From NCBI GenBank assembly GCA_963772335.1, contig CAVYXF010000008.1, positions 558,001-622,000 of the forward strand: a stretch of 64,000 bases of DNA, given 5' to 3'. Made by a program: the position numbers and the translations under genes. The notes under the pieces were generated by a model, which saw only the letters and a list, made by a program, of their open reading frames with translations, did not search any database and was not told where the DNA came from. Shown here in pieces: positions 33,195-43,035 of this stretch. This DNA is from CAVYXF01 sp963772335 (GTDB lineage: Bacteria > Pseudomonadota > Alphaproteobacteria > Rhizobiales > Rhodomicrobiaceae). Position 1 is the first letter of the stretch; every line of letters starts with the position of its first letter.

Positions 33195-34733
33195 TTGCCG
33201 CCGATCTTTACGAAGGACAAGGGGCCATTGCGCGAGACCATCGCACCCAGCGTGAACGTGGCGAGCCTTCCGGCTGGAAGCCGCTTTCTCGGCGCCTGGC
33301 CGGGCGAGCGCTATGGCGTCCTGCTGCTTCTATGTATCGCCGGACTGACGCTGTTTCGCCTCGCCGCTCTGGCGCTGGCGCGCACCGATTTGTTCTTCGA
33401 TGAGGCGCAATATTGGTTCTGGTCGCGCGAGCTGGCGTTCGGCTATTACTCCAAGCCGCCGCTGATCGCCTGGATCATCCGCGGCGCAACCGACATCTGC
33501 GGCATGAGCGAGGCCTGCATCCGAGCACCCTCGCCACTGATCCATGCCGCAACGGCGCTGGTGATCGCGGCGATCGGCCGCCGGATCTACGATGCGCGGA
33601 TCGGCTTCTGGTCGGGCCTCATCTATGCGACGCTCCCGGGCGTGTCGTTTTCCTCCGCGATCATCTCGACCGATGTGCCGCTCCTCTTCTGTGTTGCGGT
33701 GGCGCTTTACGCCGTGATCCGGATGCAGGAGAGCTCATCCTGGGGCTGGGGCGTGATGCTGGGCCTCGCGATCGGTATCGGTCTCAACGCCAAATATGCG
33801 ATGAGCTTTTTCCTGCTCGGGCTTCTGGTCTATGCCTTCGCTGCGCCGGGCGGGCGACAATTGCTGCGGGACGCGCGCCTCTATGCGGCGCTGGCCATTG
33901 CCGCCGCGCTGATCGCGCCAAATATCGCCTGGAATGCCGAGAACCATTTCGCCACCTTCACCCACACCGCGGACAACGCGAAATGGGGTGGCGGCATGTT
34001 CCACCCCGATAACGCGATCGAATTCCTGGCTGGACAAATCGGCGTGTTCGGTCCGATCCTGTTTGCTGTGTTCGTTATATTCTGCACTCGCTGGTGGCGG
34101 CGCAGCGAGACGCCGACCGGAAATGGCAAGGCCGAACGGCTGCTGCTCAGCTTCTCACTCCCCGCGCTCGGGTTGATGGTGATCCAGGCACTGCTCTCGC
34201 GGGCGCATGCCAACTGGGCCGCGTTCGCCTATGTCGCGGGGACGGTGCTGGTCACGGCGGCGATGCTGCGGCTGAACTGGACGCGGCTGTTTCGCGCCTC
34301 CTTCATTCTGCATCTCGCCGTGGTGGTGCTGCTCGGGTTGGGCGGCGCGCTCGCAGGACATCTCCCCTTGCCGGGCGGCGGTGATCCTTATGCGCGGGTT
34401 TTGGGCTGGCAAGAGCTCGCCGACGCGGCCGGAGCCTGGGGGGAGGCCGGAGGGTTTCGCGCCATTGCGACCGATAAACGCTCGCTCGCGGCCGAGCTGC
34501 TTTACTATCTGCGCGACCGCCCGTTTGCGGTCGTGGCGATACGCGGGGATGGACCACCGCATGACCATTTCGAGCTGACCCGGCCGCTTACCGCGGCAAC
34601 GCCCCGGCCGGTGCTGCTGGTCAGTCTTGGCGGCGTTCCGCCGAAAGAGGCAGAGCTGGTTGGAACAGCCGAGATCGCGGCCGGCGCCGACCAGCGCAAG
34701 GTCACCTTCTATCGCCTGCGGGAGGCGCCGTGA
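33195..34733 (+). CDS. GT39-family membrane glycosyltransferase
   Basis: Up to 512 aa if the TTG at 33195 is used; a GTG at 33252 is an alternative and no early ATG exists, so the start is uncertain. The body has about eleven membrane segments. The first periplasmic loop has LARTDLFFDEAQYWFWSREL, containing the Asp-Glu (69/70) typical of GT-C enzymes such as ArnT, followed by AFGYYSKPPLIAWII. Such enzymes transfer a sugar from a polyprenyl-phosphate donor to lipid A or another envelope acceptor in the periplasm. It forms an operon with the PAP2 gene 27 bp downstream and faces the GT2/LAB_N pair. Confidence 0.88.
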   Translation: MPPIFTKDKGPLRETIAPSVNVASLPAGSRFLGAWPGERYGVLLLLCIAGLTLFRLAALALARTDLFFDEAQYWFWSRELAFGYYSKPPLIAWIIRGATDICGMSEACIRAPSPLIHAATALVIAAIGRRIYDARIGFWSGLIYATLPGVSFSSAIISTDVPLLFCVAVALYAVIRMQESSSWGWGVMLGLAIGIGLNAKYAMSFFLLGLLVYAFAAPGGRQLLRDARLYAALAIAAALIAPNIAWNAENHFATFTHTADNAKWGGGMFHPDNAIEFLAGQIGVFGPILFAVFVIFCTRWWRRSETPTGNGKAERLLLSFSLPALGLMVIQALLSRAHANWAAFAYVAGTVLVTAAMLRLNWTRLFRASFILHLAVVVLLGLGGALAGHLPLPGGGDPYARVLGWQELADAAGAWGEAGGFRAIATDKRSLAAELLYYLRDRPFAVVAIRGDGPPHDHFELTRPLTAATPRPVLLVSLGGVPPKEAELVGTAEIAAGADQRKVTFYRLREAP

Positions 34734-34760
34734 CCGGAAACGCACCATCAGGAGCGCGCG

Positions 34761-35582
34761 ATGACGCTCATTGAGCTGCCACCGCGCAGCCCGGCGCCAT
34801 CCCGGTCGATGGTATGCGCCGCAGGCTGTCTTGGCCTCGCCGGCGCGGTGATCTTCGTCGGTTTCCCGCAGATCGATCTCTGGTTTTCCCGGCTGGCTTA
34901 TCTGGGCGATAGGAAATTTCTATTCACAGCAAGCACGGCCGGCAGCGTGCTTCGCGAGACATTCCGATGGATGTTCATCCTCGCCACTGTCGGTGCGCTG
35001 ATCGGTTTTGCCTCGATTGCATTTGCCAGCCGCCGTCTTTCGAGGCTCGGCTTTGCCGCTTGGCTTTATATCGCGCTATCGGCGGCGATCGGGCCGGGGC
35101 TGGTCGCCAATCTGCTCCTCAAAGACCATTGGGGACGGGCGCGGCCCAGCCAGACCGTGGAGTTCGGCGGCGCCAAGCAATTCACGCCAGCGCTCGTGCG
35201 CTCGGATCAATGCGCGAGGAATTGCTCGTTCGTCAGCGGCGAGGCATCGAACATCTTCGCCATTGGTTTCGCCATTGCGCTGCTCACCGAGCGCGCACGC
35301 CGCCGGTGGCTTTTCGCCGCGACGATCGCGGCCGGGACACTCGCCGGCCTCGTGCGGATTGGTGCCGGCGCTCATTTCCTGAGCGATGTGTTTTTCGCCG
35401 GGATTTTCATGGCCCTCGTCGCACGCGGGCTGTACTGGCTGATGTTCGAGCGCTTTGAGGCGCTCTTTGCCGATGAGGGACCGCTCCACCGTCGGACGCT
35501 CCATGCCGGCCAGCGCGGCGCCGAGCATGCGATGCGCCTCCTACGGCGGGCGAGAGAGATGCGCCGGAAGCCGCCTTCATAA
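34761..35582 (+). CDS. PAP2-family membrane phosphatase
   Basis: A 273-aa protein with AGGAG 8 nt before the ATG. It has six membrane segments and the three PAP2 motifs: KDHWGRARP (Lys121 to Pro129), CSFVSGEAS (Ser159, Gly160, with Glu161 where the classic motif has His), and RIGAGAHFLSDV (Arg199, His205, Asp209). The SGE variant is seen in many alphaproteobacterial envelope phosphatases, as I recall. Substrates could be lipid A phosphates (LpxE/LpxF-like) or polyprenyl pyrophosphate. The neighbouring GT genes favour a lipid A or envelope-lipid role. Confidence 0.88.
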   Translation: MTLIELPPRSPAPSRSMVCAAGCLGLAGAVIFVGFPQIDLWFSRLAYLGDRKFLFTASTAGSVLRETFRWMFILATVGALIGFASIAFASRRLSRLGFAAWLYIALSAAIGPGLVANLLLKDHWGRARPSQTVEFGGAKQFTPALVRSDQCARNCSFVSGEASNIFAIGFAIALLTERARRRWLFAATIAAGTLAGLVRIGAGAHFLSDVFFAGIFMALVARGLYWLMFERFEALFADEGPLHRRTLHAGQRGAEHAMRLLRRAREMRRKPPS

Positions 35583-35881
35583 AGATAAAAGGCTCGTGAA
35601 TCGAACCTGACATTGAAGCCCATGCCGTTTCCCCTGTGGCGATGCCTAATCATTCAAATGGCGTATCAATTCGATCCGCAACAAAGAAGCTAGCGGTTCG
35701 AAGCGTTAGATTCGAACACTAGAACGCAAAAATTCTCAAAATAATTACAAGTAACAGGTGAGGAGATGCTTCTGCGTTTCTGTTGTTTATGTGATTGATC
35801 TAAAAAATTGAAATTTGTTGCAGAAACATCACGGCCTATTGGGCGCGTCTCCTTTAAAGATGAGCGGAAATAAAATGTTAT
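35583..35881. other. Spacer, AT-rich
   Basis: About 300 bp, AT-rich from 35640 to 35880, upstream of the lipoprotein gene. No confident promoter boxes. A plus-strand ATG at 35860 opens a different frame from the lipoprotein. Confidence 0.4.
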
Positions 35882-36814
35882 TTGATACGTTGCGTGGTGG
35901 GGGCGAACTTGAATGTCTTGCACTGCTTGGGGCTCACGTTTTTAGCCGCATCTGCACTACAAGGTTGCTCAACTCTGCCGGATCAATCGGAGGTCACCGG
36001 CGTCGACGTGGTCGACATCATCAAGAATGTTCGCTGCGAACTGAAGGACGCGCTGAACCGCTACCCGGAAGCCGACCCGATCAACAAATGGGTGATTGCC
36101 TATGCCTTCACCTTCACTGCTGTGGAGGACAACAGGGCCAACGGTGCGGCAGACTTCACGATACCGATCGCCCATGGCAGCTTCCGGATCGGGTTCGACG
36201 CTGGAACGGTGCGTCACCGGGAGGGTGAGAAGCAGATCACCTTGGCCGAGCGCATCGGCAATGTCCGCAAGTTGGACTGCACGGCGTTGCATCGCACCAA
36301 CTCCAGCCACTACCCTATTCTCGGCCGCGTGGGTATAACCGAGGTGATCGACCGTTATGCCTCGCTCATGCGCGAAGACAAAGTGAAGATCGGGGTCTTC
36401 ACCGACCAGCTGTTCTTCACCTTAAATTATGCCGGCGGTGTCCGGTCATCCGCCACTATTGTGCCGCTGAGCGGGCACAACCGCAGCTTCGTGCTTAACG
36501 CTGCTGCACTGCGCGAGGATCGGCACAAGCTGCTCCTGCAAATCACCCCGCCCGCGCCGCCCAAGGAACCGCTGGAAATCGCAATCACCAATTTCGAGGA
36601 CTTCCAGCCAGTGGTTGTCCAGACCGTGCTACCGGGATCCCGCCCCTTGGAAGAGGCGCCCCCTGCCGGCGGGGTTGCCCCGCGCGCCCGCGCTGTGCCG
36701 CCGGCACGCCGTGCGCCGGCTGCGGACAGCCGCAGCGAGGCGCTGCGGGAGCTGGACTACCAGCAGAGCCTGAAGATCCAGCAGCGCATTCTGGACGCTC
36801 TGCCGCCGCGCTGA
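35882..36814 (+). CDS. Outer or inner membrane lipoprotein, ~310 aa
   Basis: The frame contains a lipoprotein signal (LGLTFLAASALQGCSTLPDQ; lipobox LQGC). The start is uncertain: TTG at 35882 or GTG at 35894; neither has a good ribosome binding site. The mature domain includes IKNVRCELKDALNRYP, a beta-rich stretch and FTDQLFFTLNYAGGVRSSAT, then a Pro/Ala/Arg-rich linker and a final helix (LDYQQSLKIQQRILDALPPR). No known domain is recognised. Similar lipoproteins occur in Bradyrhizobium-type genomes, in my recollection. A structural or binding role in the envelope is inferred. Confidence 0.75.
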   Translation: MIRCVVGANLNVLHCLGLTFLAASALQGCSTLPDQSEVTGVDVVDIIKNVRCELKDALNRYPEADPINKWVIAYAFTFTAVEDNRANGAADFTIPIAHGSFRIGFDAGTVRHREGEKQITLAERIGNVRKLDCTALHRTNSSHYPILGRVGITEVIDRYASLMREDKVKIGVFTDQLFFTLNYAGGVRSSATIVPLSGHNRSFVLNAAALREDRHKLLLQITPPAPPKEPLEIAITNFEDFQPVVVQTVLPGSRPLEEAPPAGGVAPRARAVPPARRAPAADSRSEALRELDYQQSLKIQQRILDALPPR

Positions 36815-37107
36815 TCCCCGGCCGTTGGCCAATTCAGTTCCAGCAAGGCGGCTCCTGTTTTCCGCAGGTTCCGCCAGCTCGCACATCATCGCTGGGCACG
36901 CCATTTTAGCCTATTGCGTGGCGGCCACCTTGCGGATTTGCCCGATTTGGGTTACCTCATGGGCATGCTACCTGGAGCCCTTGCGATCATCGTCAGGCGA
37001 ATTTGCGGCCCGGCAGCCTGAGGGCGCCGGGGGCTTACGCATTCCTGTCCTGGCGCGGACGCGCTAGGCAACATCCAAGACTGATCAGCCAGGGATTGCC
37101 AATTCCC

Positions 37108-40100
37108 ATGCAGAAGACCAAAGAGGCGCCCAAGCGGGCGGCCGAACAGCCGGCGAGTCGCGGCGAGGCGAAGAGCGAGGGCGGCGCAGGCCGGGACTGG
37201 AGCGAGACGCTGTTCCTCCCCAAGACCGACTTCCCGATGAAGGCCGGGCTGCCGCAGCTCGAGCCAAAGCTGCTCGAGCGCTGGGAAAAGATGAAGCTGT
37301 TCGAGAAGCTTCGCAGCGAAACAAAGGGGCGCGAGAAGTTCACCCTGCATGACGGGCCGCCTTACGCCAATGGCAACATTCATATCGGGCATTCGCTGAA
37401 CAAAATCCTCAAGGACATCGTTTCGCGTTCCCAGAATGCGCTCGGCAAGGATTCGAACTACGTCCCCGGCTGGGACTGCCATGGCCTGCCGATCGAGTGG
37501 AAGATCGAGGAGCAATATCGCGCGAAGGGCAAGAACAAGGACGAGGTACCAGTCGTCGAGTTCCGAAGGGAATGCCGGGAATTTGCGGAAAGCTGGATCG
37601 AGGTTCAGCGCGCCGAGTTCAAGCGGCTGGGTGTTGAGGGCGATTGGCAGCACCCCTATACGACGATGAGCTATGACGCCGAGGCCATCATTGCGAACGA
37701 GCTGCTCAAATTCGCGATGAAGGGGCTGCTCTATCAGGGCTCCAAGCCCGTGATGTGGTCGGTCGTGGAGCGCACAGCGCTGGCCGAAGCCGAGGTCGAA
37801 TACCACGAGCACACCAGCCCGACGATCTTCGTGAAGTTTGCGGTTGCCGAAACCGGAGGCGAGGCCGATGTCGAAGGCGCGGCGGTGCGTCATTCGCTGG
37901 ACCTTCTGAACGCCAGTGTTGTCATCTGGACGACAACGCCCTGGACCATCCCGGGTAACCGGGCGATTGCCTATTCCGATAAGATCGCCTACGGCCTCTA
38001 TGAGGTGAAAGCTGCGCCGGACGACAACTGGGCGACAGCGGGCGACCGTCTCATCCTTGCCGACACGCTGGCCGAGGATGTCAAGGCTGCGGCGAGGATT
38101 GAGGAATGGGAGCGCCTCAGCGATGTCGATCCGGCCGAAATTCAATTCTGCCGCCACCCCTTTTATGGTCAGGGTTATGATTTCGAGGTCCGCCTCTATG
38201 AGGGCGACTTCGTCACCGAAGACACCGGCACGGGTTTTGTCCACATTGCGCCCGGGCATGGCGCGGATGATTACGAGCTGTTCGCCAAGCACCGCAAAAG
38301 CTTCGAGGAGGCCGGCATTCCAGAGGTGCCGCACACGGTACGCGAGGACGGCTTCTATTTCGAGCATGTGCCCCTGTTCGGCGGCGCGCACCCAAAGCGC
38401 GTCATCGATGACAAAGGCAAGTTCGCGGGCGCCAATGACGCGGTTATCGAGGAGCTGATCAAGGCGAGTGCGCTGATCGCGCGTGGCCGTCTGCGCCATC
38501 AATATCCGCATTCCTGGCGGTCGAAGGCGCCGGTCATTTTCCGCAACACGCCGCAATGGTTCATCGCCATCGACAAGCCCGTCTCCAAGAAGACCAACAA
38601 ATCCATCCGCCAGCTGGCACTGGAGTCGATCGATGCGACGCGCTTTGTGCCCACGACCGGCCAGAACCGGCTGCGCGGCATGATTGAGGCCCGCCCCGAC
38701 TGGGTGATCTCGCGCCAGCGCGCTTGGGGCGTGCCGATCGCGGTTTTCGTGCATGAGAAGACCGGAGAGGTGCTCCCCAATGCGAAGTTCAAAGGCGCCA
38801 AGGAGCTGATCAAACGTATCAACGAGGCGTTCGCGGCAGAGGGCGCAGATGCCTGGTTCATGGAGGACGCACGCGAGCGCTTTCTCCTCGGTCTCGTTGA
38901 TCATCCCGCCGACTGGAAACAGGTCACCGATATTCTCGATGTCTGGTTCGATTCGGGTTGCACTCATGCTTTCGTGCTGGAGAAGCGGAAGGATCTCGGG
39001 TGGCCGGCGGCGCTCTATCTGGAAGGCTCCGACCAGCATCGCGGCTGGTTCCATTCCTCGCTGCTGGAGGGATGCGGCACACGTGGCCGCGCCCCATACG
39101 ATGCCGTCCTCACCCACGGCTTCATCCTCAACGAGAAGGGCGAGAAGATGTCCAAGTCGGAGGGCAATGCCGCCTCTCCGCAAGCCGTTACCAAACAGCA
39201 TGGCGCCGAGATTTTGCGGCTGTGGGTCGCTTCCTCCGATTATTCGGCGGATCTGCGCTTCGGCCCCAACATCTTGCAGACCGCGGTCGAGGCCTACCGC
39301 AAGCTGCGCAATACGCTCCGCTTCATGCTGGGTAACCTTAGCCATTACGAGCCGTCCTTGCGGGTCTCCTATGACGAGATGCCGGAGCTGGAGCGCTATA
39401 TTCTGCACCGACTTGCCGAGCTGGATGGCGTGGTGCGCAAGGCCTATGACAATTTCGACTTCAAGCGGGTGTTCTCGGCGCTGTTCAACTTCTGCACAGG
39501 CGACCTTTCCTCGCTCTATTTCGATATCCGCAAGGACGCGCTGTATTGCGAGCCTTACTCCAGCGTGAAGCGCCGTGCATGCCTTACCGTGCTCGATACG
39601 CTCTTCGAGTGCCTCACGGTATGGCTCGCGCCGATCATGTGCTTCACCACCGAAGAGGCGCTGCTCGCCCGTGATCCCGAGACCAAGACGTCGGTGCATC
39701 TGAAGACTTTCCCGGCGATCCCCGCCGAATGGCGAGACGACGCCCTCGCTGGCAAATGGCAGCGGGTCTGGGATGTGCGCAGCGTCGTCACCGGCGCGCT
39801 TGAAGTTGAGCGGCGCGAGAAGCGGATCGGCTCGAGCTTGGAAGCGGCGCCGGTCATCACCATCGCCGACGAAGCGCTCTTTGCGGCGGTTAAGGATGAG
39901 GACTGGGCCGAGATCGCGATCACCAGTGCCGCGAGCGTAAGGTCCGGCAAAGCGCCGGTCGGCGCCTTCACGCTGGAGGAGATGTCCGGGGTTGCTGTCG
40001 TTCCGGGGCTGGCGGAGGGACGGAAATGTGCCCGCTCCTGGAAGGTGCTGCCCGAGGTGGGCTCCGACCCCGACTTCCCCGATCTCTCGCCGCGCGATGC

Positions 40101-40143
40101 GGCGGCCGTCCGTGAGTTCGACGAACGCGCTGCGCACGCCTAG
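37108..40143 (+). CDS. ileS: Isoleucine-tRNA ligase
   Basis: A 1011-aa class I aminoacyl-tRNA synthetase that charges tRNA-Ile. I chose the ATG at 37108; upstream in-frame codons are low-complexity. Signature HIGH lies in NGNIHIGHSLNKILKD (about residues 91-94) and KMSKS in NEKGEKMSKSEGN (about 680). Between them is the CP1 editing domain with WTTTPWTIPGNRAIAY and DTGTGFVHIAPGHGADDY. DWVISRQRAWGVPIAV and DVWFDSG are also present. The C-terminal anticodon-binding region ends without the zinc-binding cysteines found in some bacterial IleRS. A 293-bp gap precedes it, with no T-box-like structure. Confidence 0.97.
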   Translation: MQKTKEAPKRAAEQPASRGEAKSEGGAGRDWSETLFLPKTDFPMKAGLPQLEPKLLERWEKMKLFEKLRSETKGREKFTLHDGPPYANGNIHIGHSLNKILKDIVSRSQNALGKDSNYVPGWDCHGLPIEWKIEEQYRAKGKNKDEVPVVEFRRECREFAESWIEVQRAEFKRLGVEGDWQHPYTTMSYDAEAIIANELLKFAMKGLLYQGSKPVMWSVVERTALAEAEVEYHEHTSPTIFVKFAVAETGGEADVEGAAVRHSLDLLNASVVIWTTTPWTIPGNRAIAYSDKIAYGLYEVKAAPDDNWATAGDRLILADTLAEDVKAAARIEEWERLSDVDPAEIQFCRHPFYGQGYDFEVRLYEGDFVTEDTGTGFVHIAPGHGADDYELFAKHRKSFEEAGIPEVPHTVREDGFYFEHVPLFGGAHPKRVIDDKGKFAGANDAVIEELIKASALIARGRLRHQYPHSWRSKAPVIFRNTPQWFIAIDKPVSKKTNKSIRQLALESIDATRFVPTTGQNRLRGMIEARPDWVISRQRAWGVPIAVFVHEKTGEVLPNAKFKGAKELIKRINEAFAAEGADAWFMEDARERFLLGLVDHPADWKQVTDILDVWFDSGCTHAFVLEKRKDLGWPAALYLEGSDQHRGWFHSSLLEGCGTRGRAPYDAVLTHGFILNEKGEKMSKSEGNAASPQAVTKQHGAEILRLWVASSDYSADLRFGPNILQTAVEAYRKLRNTLRFMLGNLSHYEPSLRVSYDEMPELERYILHRLAELDGVVRKAYDNFDFKRVFSALFNFCTGDLSSLYFDIRKDALYCEPYSSVKRRACLTVLDTLFECLTVWLAPIMCFTTEEALLARDPETKTSVHLKTFPAIPAEWRDDALAGKWQRVWDVRSVVTGALEVERREKRIGSSLEAAPVITIADEALFAAVKDEDWAEIAITSAASVRSGKAPVGAFTLEEMSGVAVVPGLAEGRKCARSWKVLPEVGSDPDFPDLSPRDAAAVREFDERAAHA

Positions 40144-40221
40144 CGAGCGGGCCGCCTCGGCCCTGTGTTCGCAACCAGATGCCGCTCGCACCGGGCGGCA
40201 TTTTCGTCTTTGGTATCCCCC

Positions 40222-40815
40222 ATGTCCGAATTGCTCTTGCCCCTCACATTGTTCGCGCTCGCCGCAACGGCTACACCCGGCCCGAACAACGTCATGCTGA
40301 CGGCTTCCGGAGCAAGCTTTGGCTTTCGCCGCTCCTTGCCGCATATGCTGGGGATCACGGTCGGCTTCCCATTGATGGTGATTGCCGTGGGGCTGGGTGT
40401 TGGCGAAATCTTCACCCGTCATCCGCAGCTGCATCTGGGCCTGAAATATATCGGTGCAGTCTATCTCCTCTATCTCGCCTGGCGGATTGCGCGGGCGAGC
40501 GGACCGGATGGCGGGGAGGCGGGCCCGCGACCGCTGACCTTTCTTGAGGCGGCGGGGTTTCAATGGGTGAACCCGAAGGCCTGGATGATTGCGGTCAGCA
40601 CCATACCCGCCTTTACCACGGTTGGCGGCAATTACTACGTCGAGCTGGCGATGATAGCCCTCGTCTATGCGATCATCTGCATACCGAGCTGCGCGGCCTG
40701 GTGTCTGTTTGGGGTTGGCATTCGCCAGCTGATCAGCTCGCCAGGGGTGGCGCGTTTGGTCAATCTGGCGCTGGCAGCCGCGGTGGCACTTTCGGTCGTC
40801 CTGCTGTTCATTTGA
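40222..40815 (+). CDS. LysE/RhtB family exporter
   Basis: From the ATG at 40222 the protein has 197 aa and six membrane segments. The family pattern TPGPNNVMLTASGASFGFRR sits in the first helix and loop, and FLEAAGFQWVNPKAWMIAVS in the middle. LysE/RhtB proteins export amino acids or related metabolites, driven by the proton gradient. The substrate cannot be told from the sequence. It follows ileS by 78 bp and might be cotranscribed. Confidence 0.9.
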   Translation: MSELLLPLTLFALAATATPGPNNVMLTASGASFGFRRSLPHMLGITVGFPLMVIAVGLGVGEIFTRHPQLHLGLKYIGAVYLLYLAWRIARASGPDGGEAGPRPLTFLEAAGFQWVNPKAWMIAVSTIPAFTTVGGNYYVELAMIALVYAIICIPSCAAWCLFGVGIRQLISSPGVARLVNLALAAAVALSVVLLFI

Positions 40816-41222
40816 GCGGCGACTGCGGCGTACCGGAAGGGACCCGGTCCACACGAGAAGGGGCAGTGTTTGTTGATCTTGCCACCAGCCTGATAATGCC
40901 GAGCGAAGCTGCCCGCGAAAGCCGTAGGGCAGCAGCGGCTTCAGGTCAGGCAGCATGTTGGGGCATCGTCGCACGTTAATACTCATGGGGCTGTCGTTCG
41001 TGAGTGGCGCACATGTTCTTTATAAGTTCGTTTTTTGTTCATTGATAGTTCCGCATTATTACGGACTTCCAGATGGCCGAAAAATGACCGAAGGTTAGTA
41101 AGCCGCTCACGCCGAGGTTGAGTGAATTAACGTCCCGGCCGGAACCAATCTTGGAGTGACTTGTCATTGAAAGAAGCGCAGCTCTGAAAGGCTGCACTCC
41201 AAGCCTCGGGGACAGTAATCTC
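40816..41222 (+). promoter_or_regulatory. Upstream region of the NAGGN operon
   Basis: A 407-bp gap containing the promoter for 41223-46016. GGAAC at 41141 is followed 17 nt later by GTCA rather than GTT, so an EcfG promoter is only weakly supported. Region 41010-41070 is AT-rich. No clear operator or riboswitch fold is visible. Confidence 0.35.
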
Positions 41223-43001
41223 ATGTGTGGAATTTGTGGCGAGATTGTCTACGGCAGTGGCGCGGGAGCTGACGCCGCAACGATCGCCAGGATGACAACA
41301 GCAATGCAGCCGCGTGGGCCGGACGGTGGTGGCCAGATTGTCAGGAACCGCGTCGGGCTTGGCCATCGGCGGTTGAAGATCATCGACCTTTCGGAAAAAG
41401 CCGCGCAGCCCATGGCCGATCCCTCACTGGGACTCGAAATCGCATTTAACGGCTGCATCTATAATTATCCGGAGCTGCGTGCCGAGCTTGAGGGGAAGGG
41501 CTACCGCTTTTTCTCCACCGGCGACACTGAGGTCATTCTGAAAGCCTATCACGCGTGGGGAGTGGCCTGCGTCGACCGCTTTCTTGGCATGTTCGCCTTC
41601 GCGATCCATGAGCGGGATTCGGATCGCCTCGTCCTGGCGCGGGACCGTTTCGGCATCAAGCCGCTCTATCTACAGGAGACGCCCGGCCGGCTACGCTTTG
41701 CCTCTTCCCTCCCCGCAATTCTTGCAGCGGGTGATGTCGATACAACGATCGACCCTGTCGCGCTCGCCCATTACATGAGCTTCCACGCGGTCGTACCGCC
41801 GCCCCGTACCATTCTGCGCGGCGTCCGCAAGCTGCCGCCCGCGACGGTCCGCGTCATCGAGCCGGACGGTACGAGCCGGGATCATCGCTATTGGCAGCCC
41901 CTGTTCGAGCGCAGTGCGGAGGATGTCGAGCGTTCCCCTCAGGAATGGCGGGAGGCGGTGCTGACCGCGCTGCGCAAGGCGGTGGAGCGACGCATGGTTG
42001 CGGACGTCCCGGTCGGTGTGCTGCTGTCCGGCGGCGTTGATTCCAGCATCATCGTTGCGCTGCTGGCGGAGGCCGGCCAGACCGGGCTGATGACGTTTTC
42101 GGTTGGCTTCGAGGAGGCGCATGGCGAGAAAGGCGACGAATTCGAGTATTCCGACCTGATCGCCAAGCGCTTCGAGACACGACATCATAAGATTTTCGTG
42201 CCGTCCGAGCGGCTGCTTTCGGCCCTCCCCGGCACGATCAAGGCGATGTCAGAGCCGATGGTCTCCTATGACAATGTCGGGTTCTATCTCCTCTCGGAGG
42301 AGGTCTCCAAGCACATCAAGGTCGTGCAGTCCGGTCAGGGTGCCGATGAAGTGTTTGCCGGCTATCACTGGTATCCCCCGCTAATGCATTCCAATGATGT
42401 CGCGCGCGACTATGCCAAAGTCTTCTTCGACCGCGACGCGGCCAAGCTCAATATGCATCTTTCGCCGGAATGGCATTGCGATCGTGACGAGGCGCTCGCA
42501 TTCGTTGCCGAGCATCTCGCGGCTCCGGGCGCCGAAACGCCGGTCGACCAGGCGCTACGGCTCGACACGAGCGTGATGCTGGTCGATGATCCCGTTAAGC
42601 GCGTGGACAATATGACCATGGCGTGGGGGCTGGAAGCGCGGGTACCTTTCCTTGATCATGAGCTGGTCGAGCTCGCGGCCCGCATCCCACCCCAGCATAA
42701 GCTCGCGCAGGGCGGTAAAGGCATCCTCAAGGATGCGGCCCGCACATTGTTGCCGCATGAGGTGATCGACCGTAAGAAGGGATATTTCCCCGTGCCGGCG
42801 CTAAAATATCTCGATGGCCGCTATCTCGAGTTGGCAAGGGAGGCGCTCTCATCGCCGGCTGCGCGCCAGCGCAACCTTTTCCGGCCAGATTATCTCAATC
42901 AGCTGCTCGCCAATCCGAAGGAGCATATTACCCCGCTTCGGGGCTCCGAACTGTGGCAGGTTGCACTTCTCGAACTCTGGCTGCAGACTCATGGCGTTTA
43001 A
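41223..43001 (+). CDS. asnO: N-acetylglutaminylglutamine amidotransferase
   Basis: A 592-aa asparagine synthase-like enzyme of the TIGR03104 type. Cys2 (MCGICGE) is the glutaminase nucleophile. The N-domain has GHRRLKIIDLS, FNGCIYNYPELR and the C-domain has the PP-loop VLLSGGVDSSIIVALL near 269 and SGQGADEVFAGYHWYP. In Sinorhizobium and Pseudomonas, AsnO amidates the C-terminus of N-acetyl-Gln-Gln to give the osmolyte NAGGN. It is the first gene of the three-gene NAGGN operon here. AsnB-type asparagine synthetase is unlikely given the neighbours. Confidence 0.93.
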   Translation: MCGICGEIVYGSGAGADAATIARMTTAMQPRGPDGGGQIVRNRVGLGHRRLKIIDLSEKAAQPMADPSLGLEIAFNGCIYNYPELRAELEGKGYRFFSTGDTEVILKAYHAWGVACVDRFLGMFAFAIHERDSDRLVLARDRFGIKPLYLQETPGRLRFASSLPAILAAGDVDTTIDPVALAHYMSFHAVVPPPRTILRGVRKLPPATVRVIEPDGTSRDHRYWQPLFERSAEDVERSPQEWREAVLTALRKAVERRMVADVPVGVLLSGGVDSSIIVALLAEAGQTGLMTFSVGFEEAHGEKGDEFEYSDLIAKRFETRHHKIFVPSERLLSALPGTIKAMSEPMVSYDNVGFYLLSEEVSKHIKVVQSGQGADEVFAGYHWYPPLMHSNDVARDYAKVFFDRDAAKLNMHLSPEWHCDRDEALAFVAEHLAAPGAETPVDQALRLDTSVMLVDDPVKRVDNMTMAWGLEARVPFLDHELVELAARIPPQHKLAQGGKGILKDAARTLLPHEVIDRKKGYFPVPALKYLDGRYLELAREALSSPAARQRNLFRPDYLNQLLANPKEHITPLRGSELWQVALLELWLQTHGV

Positions 43002-43035
43002 AATAATCACCAGCGAACCCGGCAGAGGAGGCAAA

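Noticed and set aside
36952..40986. 1344-codon open frame on the minus strand opposite ileS
   Set aside because: It is the antisense shadow of a long GC-rich gene. It has no ribosome binding site or family motif, and ileS on the plus strand is unmistakable.
41141..41166. EcfG promoter for the NAGGN operon
   Set aside because: GGAAC is present, but the -10 position reads GTCA rather than GTT, so I do not call it.
40816..41222. Riboswitch or T-box upstream of asnO
   Set aside because: No conserved aptamer or T-box sequence could be recognised in the gap.
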